A stretch of DNA of 64,000 nucleotides from positions 1,426,001-1,490,000 of the forward strand of contig NZ_JBHSMA010000001.1 of the NCBI RefSeq assembly GCF_042655385.1. The letters are read 5' to 3'. Origin of the DNA: Larkinella bovis (GTDB lineage: Bacteria; Bacteroidota; Bacteroidia; Cytophagales; Spirosomataceae). A program made the translations under genes and the position numbers. Positions 41,809-52,000 of the stretch are shown here, piece by piece (positions within the stretch are counted from its first letter, which is position 1; every line of letters starts with the position of its first letter). Below the pieces are notes generated by a model. It was not told the origin of the DNA and ran no database searches. It was given only the letters and a program-made list of their open reading frames with translations.

Positions 41809-43200
41809 ATGAAGTTTGTTACCGATCTACTTATCCCGGTACTGGTGAGTGCCCTGATGGGGCAAGGCATTATTAGCCTGCTCCGCCGGTTTATCAATAC
41901 GACGGTTCGGCTGCCACGCTGGGATATTTGGCTACGCCGGTTTTGGCTATCCGCTTTTGGTTTCATTCTGCTCGACCTGCTCATTGCCACCAACGAGTAC
42001 CGGGCCGACGACTGGTATTTCATCAGCGTGATTCTGGCGGTTATTCTGACACTGATCCTGTCGCGCCACTACCGTCCTTCGCTGATCCTGCTGGTCGCGA
42101 TGCTTCCGATCACCCTGTTCATTCTGGCAATAGTTTTTCTGTTCACGTTCGATTATGGGGAGCAGTTAGCCAGTTTGTGGGCGTATATTTCCGTTGGCTT
42201 CGGTTTTTCAGCCCTCTGGCTGGTTGCCTTTGTCGTTATGGCGTATCGCCAGCGGAAAACCATCGAAAGTGAGCGGCTCGCCCGGCTGGAGAATGAGCGA
42301 ATCCTGAAAGCCAATGAAGCCCAGAAAGCCGAACTGGAACGGCTGGTGGTGGAACGAACGGCCATCATCCAGCAACAAAAGGAAGCACTGGAACACGCCC
42401 TTGCCCAACTGAAAGCAACGCAGGACCAGCTGATTCAATCGGAAAAACTGGCTTCCCTTGGCAGCCTGACGGCCGGTATTGCGCACGAAATCCAGAATCC
42501 GCTGAATTTTGTCACCAACTTCGCCGATGTGTCCACCGAATTGATTCAGGAAATGCGCGAAGAAGTAACCCAGCTTGAACAGGCGGGCCCGGTTTTACCG
42601 GAATTACTCGGTTTTCTGGACGACAACCTTCGAAAAATTACGCACCACGGCCAGCGGGCTTCGGCCATCGTGAAAGGAATGCTGGAACACTCCCGCTCCT
42701 ACAATGGCGAACGGGAGCTTACGGACCTGAATGCCCTCGCTGACGAATATAGCAAATTGGCGTACAACGGTTTTCGGGCTAAAAACAAAGCGTTCCAGGT
42801 CGAACTGGTCCGGCAAACCGATCCGGTTCTGGCGAAAGTACCGGTGGTACCGCAGGAAATCGGGCGGGTGTTGCTCAACCTGCTGGACAATGCTTTTTAT
42901 GCCGTTTTCGTAAAAAAACAACGCTCCGGCGGTTCCTACCACCCGACCGTAACGATCAGCACCCGACAGCAAGACGGGCGCATCGAAATGCGGATTGGGG
43001 ACAATGGCACGGGAATCGACAACGCCATTCAGCCGAAGCTCTTCCAGCCGTTTTTCACCACCAAACCCACCGGAGAGGGCACCGGTCTCGGGTTATCGCT
43101 CTCCTACGACATCATCACGAAAGGCCACCGGGGTACGCTGAGTGTTCAGAGTCAGCCGGGTGAAGGAACCGAGTTTATCATTAGCCTGCCCATCACCTAA
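41809..43200 (+). CDS. Membrane sensor histidine kinase
   Basis: A 463-residue kinase. The N-terminal 150 residues carry four or five hydrophobic helices. A long coiled coil follows (about 150-215, rich in Glu, Arg and Leu). The HisKA box is GSLTAGIAHEIQNPLNFVTN (phospho-His about 228), and HATPase_c has LLNLLDNAFYAV (N box), GDNGTGID (G1), FTTKPTGEGTGLGLSLSYDI (F and G2). All ATP-binding boxes are intact, so it should be active. There is no adjacent response regulator. A frame from 41707 is longer, but the real membrane start is at 41809. Confidence 0.9.
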   Translation: MKFVTDLLIPVLVSALMGQGIISLLRRFINTTVRLPRWDIWLRRFWLSAFGFILLDLLIATNEYRADDWYFISVILAVILTLILSRHYRPSLILLVAMLPITLFILAIVFLFTFDYGEQLASLWAYISVGFGFSALWLVAFVVMAYRQRKTIESERLARLENERILKANEAQKAELERLVVERTAIIQQQKEALEHALAQLKATQDQLIQSEKLASLGSLTAGIAHEIQNPLNFVTNFADVSTELIQEMREEVTQLEQAGPVLPELLGFLDDNLRKITHHGQRASAIVKGMLEHSRSYNGERELTDLNALADEYSKLAYNGFRAKNKAFQVELVRQTDPVLAKVPVVPQEIGRVLLNLLDNAFYAVFVKKQRSGGSYHPTVTISTRQQDGRIEMRIGDNGTGIDNAIQPKLFQPFFTTKPTGEGTGLGLSLSYDIITKGHRGTLSVQSQPGEGTEFIISLPIT

Positions 43201-43211
43201 GGGCCGGGCGA

Positions 43212-45893
43212 TTAGTCTTCAATCATTTTCAGCAGCTCATTCAGTTTCAGCAGTGCTTCGATGGGCGTCAGGGTGTTGATGTCCATTTTCCGGAGCTTCT
43301 CCTTCACAGCTTCGGCTTTCGGATCACCCGCATCGAAGATTTTGAGAGTAATGTCGTTGGCTTTGGGCATTTCCCGCAGGGTTTCGCGTTTGGTATCCCC
43401 CGCCCCTTCGCGCTGGCTTTCGAGTTCCCTCAGAATTTCACCGGCCCGGCTGACAATTTTCGCCGGCATGCCGGCCATCTGCGCAACGTGAATCCCAAAG
43501 CTATGTTCGCTCCCGCCCTCTTTGAGCTTCCGCAGGAAAATGACTTTATTGCCCATTTCCTTGACGGCCACGTTGAAGTTTTTGATGCGTGGCAGATCCG
43601 TCGCCAGTTCGTTCAGCTCGTGGTAGTGCGTCGCAAACAGCGTCTTGGCCCGATATTGCGGGTGGTTGTGCAGGTATTCGGCAATCGACCAGGCAATGGA
43701 AACCCCATCGTAAGTACTGGTTCCCCGCCCGATTTCGTCCATGATCACCAGGCTTCGTTCGCTGAGATTGTTCAGAATGCTGGCGGTTTCGGTCATTTCC
43801 ACCATGAACGTCGATTCGCCCCGTGAAAGGTTGTCGGACGCTCCAACCCGGGTAAAGATCTTGTCGACGATACCGATTTCGGCCTCCGACGCGGGCACAA
43901 AACATCCGGTTTGCGCCATCAGCACGATGAGAGCGGTTTGCCGCAGCAGGGCGGATTTCCCGGCCATATTCGGGCCGGTAATGATGATGATCTGCTGCGT
44001 TTCGTCGTCCAGGTACAAATCATTCGGCACATACGGTTCGCCGGGTGGGAGTTGCTGTTCAATCACCGGGTGCCGTCCGTCCTTGAATTGCAGCACCCGG
44101 GTGTTGGTGATGGTCGGTTTGACGTAGCGGTTTTTCTCGGCAACTTTAGCAAACGACGCCAGCACATCCAGCACCGAAATCACGCGGGCGTTCTGCTGAA
44201 TGTGGTTGACGTATTCGCCGGCCGCCAGCACCAGATCGTTGAACATCCGCTGTTCGATCATGAAAATCTGGTCTTCGGCATTCAGGATCTTGTCCTCGTA
44301 TTCCTTGAGTTCGGGGGTTATGTAGCGCTCGGCGTTCACCAGCGTCTGTTTACGAATCCAGTCCTCCGGCACGCGGGACTTGTGGGCGTTCGACACTTCC
44401 AGGTAATAGCCAAAGACCTTGTTATACGCCACTTTCAGCGAGCTAATGCCCGTCCGCTGGATTTCCCGGTTTTGCAGTTGCACCAGAAAATCCTTGCCCG
44501 AAAATGCAATGGCATGCAGCGCGTCCAGATCGGCATTAACCCCGCTCTGGATCATCCCGCCCTGGTTGCTCACCACCGGCGCTTCCTCCTTCAGTTCGGC
44601 TTCAATCCGGTCGACCAGAAAAGTGCACGGATTGAGCTGATCGGCGTACTTTTTGATCGACGAGCTGACGGGCTGCTGCGCGAGGGCCGTAATCAATAAT
44701 TCCTTGATGGGCAGAATATGCGCCAGGGAGCGTTTCAACTGCACCATTTCACGCGGGGAAATCCGCCGGACGGCCACTTTGGAAATCAGCCGTTCCAGAT
44801 CCCCAATCTGCTTCAGATGCTGGCCAAGAGCCTCCCGCAGGCTCAGCTGGCCGTCGTCCGACTGACTGTCTTTGAGCAGTTCTACGGTATTAAGTCGTTC
44901 TTCGATCAGCGGCTTGTCTTTCAGCGGCAACAACAACCATTTACGCAGCAAGCGCGCGCCCATTGGCGTTAGCGTCTGATCCAGAATCTGAATCAGCGGA
45001 ATGCCGCCTTCCTGCTGCGCCGACACCAGTTCGAGGTTGCGGATCGTAAACCGGTCGAGCCAGACGTATTTATCTTCTTCCAGCCGGGTCAGCCGGGCAA
45101 TGTGACCGACATCCTTATGCTCCGTTTCGTTCAGATAATGGAGCACCACGCCCGCGGCCACGATGCCGTCGGCCAGGCCTTCTACCCCAAATCCTTTCAG
45201 CGACGAGGTCTGGAAATGCTGGGTCAATAAAGGATACGAAAAGTCGTAGGTAAAGGCCCAGTCTTCCAGCGTGTAGGTATGAAATTTGTCGCCGAACAAT
45301 TCCACGAAATCTTTCCGGTATTTCTTGCAGAACAGAACCTCCGACGGATTGAAGCTTTGCAGCAACTTATCAATATAGGCGGTATTTCCCTGCGACGTCA
45401 GGAACTCGCCCGTCGAGATATCCAGAAAGGCCACCCCAAACTGGGCTTCCGCCCCCGTTCCTTTCGCGAAATGCACCGCAGCCAGGTAATTATTGCGCCG
45501 GGTATCCAGCACGTTATCGTTGAACGAAACCCCCGGTGTAACCAGTTCAGTAACGCCCCGCTTCACGATACCTTTGGCCATCGCCGGGTCTTCCAGCTGG
45601 TCGCAAATCGCCACGCGTTCGCCCGCCCGAACCAGTTTCGGCAGGTAGGTATCCAGAGAATGGTGCGGAAAACCGGCCAGGTCCTCGTTGGCACCACCAT
45701 TATTGCGTTTCGTCAGGGTAATGCCCAGAATCCGGCTCGCTTTCACGGCGTCTTCGCCGAAGGTTTCGTAAAAATCTCCCACGCGAAAAAGCAGAATCGC
45801 TCCGGGGTATTTGGCTTTAATCTGATTGTATTGCCGGTTTAAAGGAGTCTCGGCGGTTTTCTTAATGGGTTTACTCAAGGTGGTATTTTTCAC
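43212..45893 (-). CDS. mutS: DNA mismatch repair protein MutS
   Basis: An 893-residue MutS. Domain I has GDFYETFGEDA with the Phe-x-Glu mismatch-sensing motif (FYE, about 44). The connector and lever domains follow. The ATPase domain has Walker A GPNMAGKSALLRQTALI (about 637), Walker B LVIMDEIGRGTSTYDG (about 717) and the signature-like STFMVEMTE. A HTH-containing C-terminus completes it. All key residues are present. MutL is not in the window. It ends 11 bp from the convergent histidine kinase gene. Confidence 0.97.
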   Translation of the reverse strand: MKNTTLSKPIKKTAETPLNRQYNQIKAKYPGAILLFRVGDFYETFGEDAVKASRILGITLTKRNNGGANEDLAGFPHHSLDTYLPKLVRAGERVAICDQLEDPAMAKGIVKRGVTELVTPGVSFNDNVLDTRRNNYLAAVHFAKGTGAEAQFGVAFLDISTGEFLTSQGNTAYIDKLLQSFNPSEVLFCKKYRKDFVELFGDKFHTYTLEDWAFTYDFSYPLLTQHFQTSSLKGFGVEGLADGIVAAGVVLHYLNETEHKDVGHIARLTRLEEDKYVWLDRFTIRNLELVSAQQEGGIPLIQILDQTLTPMGARLLRKWLLLPLKDKPLIEERLNTVELLKDSQSDDGQLSLREALGQHLKQIGDLERLISKVAVRRISPREMVQLKRSLAHILPIKELLITALAQQPVSSSIKKYADQLNPCTFLVDRIEAELKEEAPVVSNQGGMIQSGVNADLDALHAIAFSGKDFLVQLQNREIQRTGISSLKVAYNKVFGYYLEVSNAHKSRVPEDWIRKQTLVNAERYITPELKEYEDKILNAEDQIFMIEQRMFNDLVLAAGEYVNHIQQNARVISVLDVLASFAKVAEKNRYVKPTITNTRVLQFKDGRHPVIEQQLPPGEPYVPNDLYLDDETQQIIIITGPNMAGKSALLRQTALIVLMAQTGCFVPASEAEIGIVDKIFTRVGASDNLSRGESTFMVEMTETASILNNLSERSLVIMDEIGRGTSTYDGVSIAWSIAEYLHNHPQYRAKTLFATHYHELNELATDLPRIKNFNVAVKEMGNKVIFLRKLKEGGSEHSFGIHVAQMAGMPAKIVSRAGEILRELESQREGAGDTKRETLREMPKANDITLKIFDAGDPKAEAVKEKLRKMDINTLTPIEALLKLNELLKMIED

Positions 45894-46233
45894 AAATTGC
45901 GTCTGCTTAATTTAAACAAAAATACGAAATTTAGGGAGAGGGCGACCAGAAAAAACCGGGTTATTGTCGATAAGTCCCCATTTGTTTGGGCTTCCTGAAA
46001 ACTGTTTATACTTTGCCGAACAATCCATCCGGCCATGCCCGTCGGCCGTTTTCTTCCGTATTTTGCCTTCCTGCTAACCTGCCGTATGCCGGTGGTTTAC
46101 GGGAACGTGGTGTTTCACACTAGCGGCCATCCGACCGCTCGAAACCCTACGGCGTTCCGGAGGAACGGCTGGCCATCGCCAGGGCCCGGAAACAGTCTTC
46201 AATCACTTTTTCATTTCCATTGAACCTAGTCAA
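45894..46233. other. 340-bp spacer between mutS and the TrmH gene
   Basis: Divergent spacer holding the promoters of mutS and the methyltransferase. Besides the mutS -7 element it contains TTTG (45985-45988) followed by TATACTTTG (46007-46015), a near-consensus rightward promoter. A 62-codon frame (46035-46223) starts just behind that promoter and stops 10 bp before the methyltransferase ATG. It could be a leader peptide or chance. Confidence 0.4.
45917..45924 (-). promoter_or_regulatory. TAnnTTTG -7 element for mutS
   Basis: On the minus strand the bases read TATTTTTG, exact to the Bacteroidota -7 consensus, 24 bp upstream of the mutS ATG. A -33 element is not obvious. Confidence 0.4.
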
Positions 46234-46776
46234 ATGCCGAGAAAAATAAGTCTTGACGAACTCAATCGTCTGTCGGTCGAAGCGTACAAAGAAGCCGAAA
46301 AAAAACCGTATTGCCTGATTCTGGATAACGTCCGGAGCCTCAACAACGTCGGGTCCGTGTTTCGTACGGCGGATGCGTTCCGGGCCGAAAAAATCTACTT
46401 GTGCGGCATTACCGGCACCCCGCCCCACCGCGATATCACGAAAACGGCACTGGGTGCCACGGAGTCGGTGGACTGGGAATATGTTTCGGACGTCATTGAA
46501 CTGACCGAGCGCCTGAAAACCGCCGGGTGGCTCATTGCCGCCATCGAGCAGGCGGAAGGAAGCGTCGAGTTACAGGAATTTAGCCCGTTACCCAACAAAA
46601 AAGTTGCGTTTGTGTTTGGCAATGAAGTTGCTGGAGTGCACAACGATGTCGTTGAAAAAGCCGATCTGGTACTGGAAATCCCACAGTACGGCACCAAACA
46701 TTCGCTCAATATCGCCGTCAGCGCCGGAATCGTTTGCTGGGATTACCTGACAAAGGTTAACAAAAACTTAACGTAA
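46234..46776 (+). CDS. TrmH/SpoU-family RNA 2'-O-methyltransferase
   Basis: A 180-residue SPOUT-fold methyltransferase. The three family motifs are complete: LDNVRSLNNVGSVFRTADAF (motif 1, about 30-49), VFGNEVAGV (motif 2, about 129) and IPQYGTKHSLNIAVSAG (motif 3, about 149-165), forming the trefoil-knot SAM site. It lacks an N-terminal substrate-binding domain, like minimal SpoU proteins. The RNA target cannot be read from the sequence. Transcribed alone. Confidence 0.92.
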   Translation: MPRKISLDELNRLSVEAYKEAEKKPYCLILDNVRSLNNVGSVFRTADAFRAEKIYLCGITGTPPHRDITKTALGATESVDWEYVSDVIELTERLKTAGWLIAAIEQAEGSVELQEFSPLPNKKVAFVFGNEVAGVHNDVVEKADLVLEIPQYGTKHSLNIAVSAGIVCWDYLTKVNKNLT

Positions 46777-46855
46777 CCCTTTTGTTTTTACCATATCTTT
46801 CGTAGTTGTTTGTAGATTTTTTTCATACCACAGTTCCATTTAAAGAGCACCCTTC

Positions 46856-47290
46856 ATGAAGACTAAAAAGAAGTCGCTGGCAGCCGAAATTGCCACCTCG
46901 ATCGAAACTAAATTATCCGAAGCCGGAGAACAATCCAAAAAAGTAAAGAAAGCGATCGAGAAGTCAGCGAGTAAACTGGCCGACCGAATTAGCAAACTTT
47001 TCAAGAAAGAAGACGACAAGAAGAAAAAGCAGGCGGCAAAAGCCAAGAAAAAAGCCGACGAAAAAGCCAAGAAGGTTACCAAAAAAGCGAAGAAAGTGAC
47101 GGCCAAAGCTGACAAAACCGTTGAGCCCGGCCCCGTTACGCCCGAAAAAGAAGCCGCAGAGGTCAAAGCCGCAACTCCGGCCCCGAAAGCACCCGCGAAA
47201 CCCAAAGCCACGCCCAAACCGGCTGCCACCCAAGCCCCGCGAGCCCCCCGAAAAGCACCTGCTCCGGAAACAACTCCCTCGGAAGCTTGA
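46856..47290 (+). CDS. Histone H1-like Lys/Ala/Pro-rich protein
   Basis: A 144-residue highly basic low-complexity protein. Residues about 5-60 are predicted helical and amphipathic, followed by strings such as KKKKQAAKAKKKADEKAKK and a Pro/Ala/Lys-rich tail (KAPAKPKATPKPA). The composition matches bacterial Hc1/H1-like or AlgP-type nucleoid proteins, which bind DNA non-specifically. No structured DNA-binding domain is recognised, so the match is to composition only. It has a good terminator and lies after the TrmH-type gene. Confidence 0.7.
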   Translation: MKTKKKSLAAEIATSIETKLSEAGEQSKKVKKAIEKSASKLADRISKLFKKEDDKKKKQAAKAKKKADEKAKKVTKKAKKVTAKADKTVEPGPVTPEKEAAEVKAATPAPKAPAKPKATPKPAATQAPRAPRKAPAPETTPSEA

Positions 47291-47721
47291 TGTAGAGGGG
47301 GTTGACTAAATTCGTAAACTTTTTATGCGCAGGGTTCCGGCTCTGCGCTTTTTTGTTTTCAACCCAAAAACCGGTAAGCACCTACTAATCTGCCACTTAG
47401 CATTTTTTTCTGTCTGTTAATTAGTAATCACTAAGTATTTTTCTACCGACAATTTGTTTTTTATTACTAACATAGCTTGAATTACAACTTATTATTCAAG
47501 TAATTAGCAAAATATCAATATCGCAACACCTGTCTGATAAATAGAAATATTTTCTAATTTCCCGTTCGGTTACCCTCCTGCCTTCCAGCGATGGAAAGCT
47601 TCCATAGAGTACCCTTTTGCTGACTATTCATAAAAAGATTCTTATAAAGAAAGCTGACTTTTAAAAAATTCATTCGTCTAAACGGAGTATAGTCTATCAA
47701 GCCCTTTTCTCTGGCGTATCT
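47291..47721. other. 431-bp AT-rich spacer with several palindromes
   Basis: Far richer in A+T than the flanking genes, with no credible gene. After the terminator at 47327-47354 it holds CTTGAAT (47476-47482) facing ATTCAAG (47494-47500), TTCCA-TGGAA-TTCCA (47583-47604, allowing two alternative hairpins) and TTCTT-ATA-AAGAA (47639-47651). It is the upstream region of the histidine kinase and is unusually long for this window. Confidence 0.5.
47327..47354 (+). terminator. Intrinsic terminator of the H1-like gene
   Basis: GCGCAG (47327-47332) pairs with CTGCGC (47343-47348), followed by six T's and further T-rich sequence. Confidence 0.75.
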
Positions 47722-49017
47722 ATGTCGCGACTGACTACCCGTATTCTGATTGTGCTATCTGTCCTCTCGATCGTTGGCATCGTGGCCACTCAGGTATACT
47801 GGGTTCGGAAGGCTTATGAAGTGCGCGAACGGCAATTTTTGCAAAACGCAACCAAAGCGCTCGGTCAGGTAGCCCGGCGTGTAGCCCAGCCCGCAGCCGG
47901 TGTTCCGGTTGACGTTCAGGTTGTCACCTTATCCCCGGCGTATTATCTGGTCACGCTCAATGCTCCGATCAATCCGAGAAAACTGGAGTTTTTCCTGTCT
48001 GCCGAATTGCAGATTCATCAGATACTGACGCATTTTGAGTACGGCGTTTATGATGATCAGGCGGGTCAGCTTGTTTACGCCAACTCGACCAGGCACGAAA
48101 ACGAATCCTCGCTGTCAACCCCGTCAGGTGTTCCGTCAGTTGCTTCGCCCTACTATTTCGTGGTTCGATTTCCCAATCAGGTTCATTACCTGACCCAGCA
48201 ACTGGATACCTGGATTCTGGGCTCCATGATTGTTTTGCTGATTACCAGCTTCTTTGTCTATCTGTTTTACCGGATGCTGACGCAGAAAACCCGGACGGAA
48301 GATCAGCGGGAGTTTATCAATAACATGACCCACGAATTACAGACGCCCATTAGCTCAATCAAGATAGCAGCAGACGTTCTTTCTTCCCCCAAGATTATGG
48401 AGCAGCCCGAGCGGATGCTCAAATACGTTCGGATGGTTCAGGAAGAAACCTTGCGTCTGCAACAGCAGGTTGAAACGGTTTTGACCGTAGCCCGAGCGGA
48501 AAAGAAGGGAGCGTTCAATCTCCAGCCCGTTCCCATCGACATGCACGAATTGCTCTATCAACTGGCCGAGCGTCACGGTGATTATCTGCATCTGGAACTG
48601 GATGCTCATTATTCAGTCATTCAGGCCGACCGGTTGCACGTAGGCAATGTTTTGGGAAACCTAGTGGATAACGCCCTGAAATATTCCCCGGTCAACCCGG
48701 TTATTCGGCTGATGACTCGCAACGAAAATAGTCAGTTCGTGCTCATGGTGCAGGATAACGGCATCGGAATAGCGCCGGAACATCAACCGCATATTTTCAA
48801 TGCCTATTACCGGGCCCCTGGCGCTAACCATCACAGTGTCAAAGGGTTTGGCTTAGGACTGAGTTACGTTCAGAAAATCGTAAAAGCACATCGCTGGAAA
48901 ATTGCCCTGACCAGTGCGCTCGGGCAGGGAAGTACGTTCAGCATTCGAATTCCCCAGCCCATTGTTCATCCGTTCAGCCAAAACCGCAAATCGGTTTTGA
49001 ATAGCGACGAGCTATAA
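47722..49017 (+). CDS. Sensor histidine kinase with periplasmic domain
   Basis: A 431-residue kinase. Two membrane helices (about 8-28 and 170-193) flank a periplasmic sensor of about 140 residues with no recognised fold. There is no HAMP domain. HisKA has FINNMTHELQTPISSIKIAADVL (phospho-His about 208). HATPase_c has VLGNLVDNALKYSP, VQDNGIGIAPEH and GFGLGLSYVQKIV. All ATP motifs are intact. No response regulator is next to it. It follows the 431-bp AT-rich spacer and ends in a strong terminator, so it is a single-gene unit. Confidence 0.92.
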   Translation: MSRLTTRILIVLSVLSIVGIVATQVYWVRKAYEVRERQFLQNATKALGQVARRVAQPAAGVPVDVQVVTLSPAYYLVTLNAPINPRKLEFFLSAELQIHQILTHFEYGVYDDQAGQLVYANSTRHENESSLSTPSGVPSVASPYYFVVRFPNQVHYLTQQLDTWILGSMIVLLITSFFVYLFYRMLTQKTRTEDQREFINNMTHELQTPISSIKIAADVLSSPKIMEQPERMLKYVRMVQEETLRLQQQVETVLTVARAEKKGAFNLQPVPIDMHELLYQLAERHGDYLHLELDAHYSVIQADRLHVGNVLGNLVDNALKYSPVNPVIRLMTRNENSQFVLMVQDNGIGIAPEHQPHIFNAYYRAPGANHHSVKGFGLGLSYVQKIVKAHRWKIALTSALGQGSTFSIRIPQPIVHPFSQNRKSVLNSDEL

Positions 49018-49037
49018 AAGAAAAGCGTTACAACCAG

Positions 49038-49077
49038 AAAGCAGAATGGCTTGCGGTAAGGCAAGCCATTCTGCTTT
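49038..49077. terminator. Strong bidirectional terminator
   Basis: A perfect 17-bp stem (49038-49054 with 49061-49077; core GCAGAATGGCTTGC) and a 6-nt loop, with T-runs on the plus side. It lies between the histidine kinase and the convergent ThuA fusion gene. Confidence 0.85.
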
Positions 49078-49098
49078 TTTATGACGAAGTACCAGGGC

Positions 49099-52000
49099 TT
49101 ACTTGGCCGCTTTTTCCGTAGTTGCAGCCGGTTTTACCCGCATGATCCCGTTCATGATCCGCCAGTGGCCCGGGAAGGTACAAACGAAAGGATAATCGCC
49201 CGGTTGGGCCGGAGCCGTGAATTTCAGACGATACGTCTGCTCCGGATTAACGAGCGGAGAGGCCGCGACCACTTGCGGAATCGTCGGAACATAATTCTTT
49301 TCGGCGCCGTCTTTCGCGGTAATCATTTTGTCGGCCGCTGCGCCGATAATTTCCAGCGATTTCGGTTTTCCGACGACAATATTATGTTGCATAGCATCGA
49401 TATTCTCAAAAATGATCTCTACCGGTTTTCCGGCCGTCACGGTAAATTCCTTCTTGTCGAACTGCAGTGCTTCCTTGATGGGTTTAATGCGAACGGTTTC
49501 CACATTCGGGTCAACGGCTGGCTCCGCCGACACACCCCAGGCCTGTAAAACCCGGCTCATGCGGTCGCGACTTTCAGAAGGGATTGTATTGACCAGACTG
49601 GCGACAAACGCTTTGTCAGCGTCGTTCAGCGTCGCTTTCCGGCGGAATCCCCACCCCTCAGAAATCCCTTTAACGATAGCCGTGCGGCCCGCCGGATCAA
49701 GCTCTTGTGAAGTTCGTAACAACGCAATGATCGATTCGGTGGGAGCGGCTGCGGTATAATTCCGAATGGCCCGCTCCAGCACAAACGCGTTCATGTTTTG
49801 CGGAGGCCGGTACGTTAATTTATGCACCAGAACGTTATTCCGCTCATCGCCTTCAGCCAGCACATTTTTATCATCAACGGTAGCCACAATCGAATAGTCA
49901 CCAGCTTTCTCGAAGGAAACCCCGAAATTCGTATTCCAGGGACCATTGTTGCCTTCCTGAATCGTGACGGTCTCGCCCGGTTTGATACCGGACGTATGTT
50001 TCTGGCTCACGTACTCCAGTTTCCGGCCCTGGCCTTCAATCCGGATATTGAGCGGAATGGGCGTTCCTTCCGGAATGGACGCGCCCCCCTTGTTGGTTAC
50101 TTCCACAAAAATCCGGGCGGGTTCGCGCACAAACGGCGAAGTCGGTTCCGTGCGAATTTTGGTCACGACCAAATCCGGCTGATTTCCCGAAGCAGATGCA
50201 GCTTGCGTCGTGGTTTGAGCAGCCATCGCGCCATGGTCGTGGTGACCACTCATCGATTCCGGCTCTTTCGGGGCGGTTCTGCTGTTCTGAGCCAATTGTT
50301 TGAGAAAACCCTGCAACAACTTGCCGTCATGGCTGGTTAAGGCGCAGGCAAAGGCATCGGGCAACCACCGGTCATTCAGTTCTTTCGCGTTGCTCAAACG
50401 GGTCAGAATGGCGGTTTCGGCCGCCGGAGAGCCCGGCATTTCCGACAACGCCAGCAGCGTGTTCAGCACCACCAACGGTTCCTGATCATTCAGTGAATTC
50501 GCCTGTAGCAACGCATTGACCGAAGCTTCGTTCCGGGGCAACACCTGAACGGCGGTTTTCCGCACCCCGGCACACGCGTGCTTCAGGGCCGCGGTCGCCG
50601 TTTGCAACACACGGGCATCCGAACCATCCAGCACACCTAAACCCTGTAGCGTCCAGAGCGCGTGAATGGCGGCCGGATTGATTCCGATTTCGTCCAGCGA
50701 CTGGTCTTTCACCAGTTCAATCAATTGCGGCACTACATCTTTCTGCCCCCGTTCCACCAGCAAGCGCTGGGCGGTTTGCCGCCAGAACATGTTGTTATTC
50801 TTTAAAGCCGCCACCAGTTCCTGCGGACGATCCTTGCTCAACGATAAAGGGGTGTACACGGGTGCTTTTTTGTAACCGATGCGGTAAATCCGTCCGTGCG
50901 TATAGTCCCGCAAATCGGTTTCGTAGGCATTTCCCGGTCCGTTTTGGGCACCCTTCGGTGTCGGGTTGTGCTGAATGATAAAGCTGTACCAGTCGACGAC
51001 CCATACCGCCCCGTCGGGACCTACTTCGGCAAAAACCGGAGCGACCCATTCGTCGGCGCCCGCCAGCAGGTTAAAGCCCAGCCCTTCCGTATCTTCGAAG
51101 TCCGTACCATTTTTCACCATAATATTCTGGTGAACAATATGCCCTGTCGGTTCCGACACGAAGGCAACCTTGTTCCAGTAAGCTTTCGGAAAGGCCCGCG
51201 CGGTGTAAAAATTATGCCCGGCTGCCGCCGTGAAACCACCAAACACGTCGACCTGCCGAACCTTTTCGGTGATTGGCTTCATGTCTTTATGCGTATCGGT
51301 GCTGCGGCTTCCGCTCCCACTTCCACCCGGAAAATACCGGTGGGGAATTGCCAGATACCAGCCGTGCGAGTTGTTAGCCGTCGACCCAAAAACATCCCCG
51401 GTTTCGTTGAACGCGAATCCCCAGGTGTTATTCGATGTGCTGGTAACATATTCCAGTTTTGAACCGTCCGGTTTGAACCGGAAAAAGCCCTGGCCGAACT
51501 TCAGGCTGTCGGCCCCGACTTTACCCACAAAACCGGAATAACCGACGCAGCCCCAGATCCAGTTGTCAAAACCAACGTGCAGGTTGGAGGGGCCGGCATG
51601 GGTATCACCCGTGCCAAAACCGGTGAACAGAATCTTTTTCTCATCGGCCTTGTCGTCACCGTCGGTGTCTTTCAGGAACAACATATGAGGTGCCTGGGAA
51701 ACAATGACTCCACCATTGTAAAAGGTCAGCCCCGTCGGAATACTCAGTCCGTCGGCAAACCGGGTAAATTTATCGGCCTTACCATCTCTATTCGTGTCTT
51801 CACAGATCACAATGTAGTCTTTCCCACCGCTGTCTTTCCGCTCATTGGGATAATCCTGGGTAATCAGGACAAAGAGCCGTCCGCGCTCATCCCAGGCCAT
51901 GGCGATCGGGTGCATGACATTGGGCTCGTGCGCAAATAATTCAAGGGTGAAATCGACCGGCACCTGTATGTGCTTCATCGATTCTTCGGGTGACAGGGCC

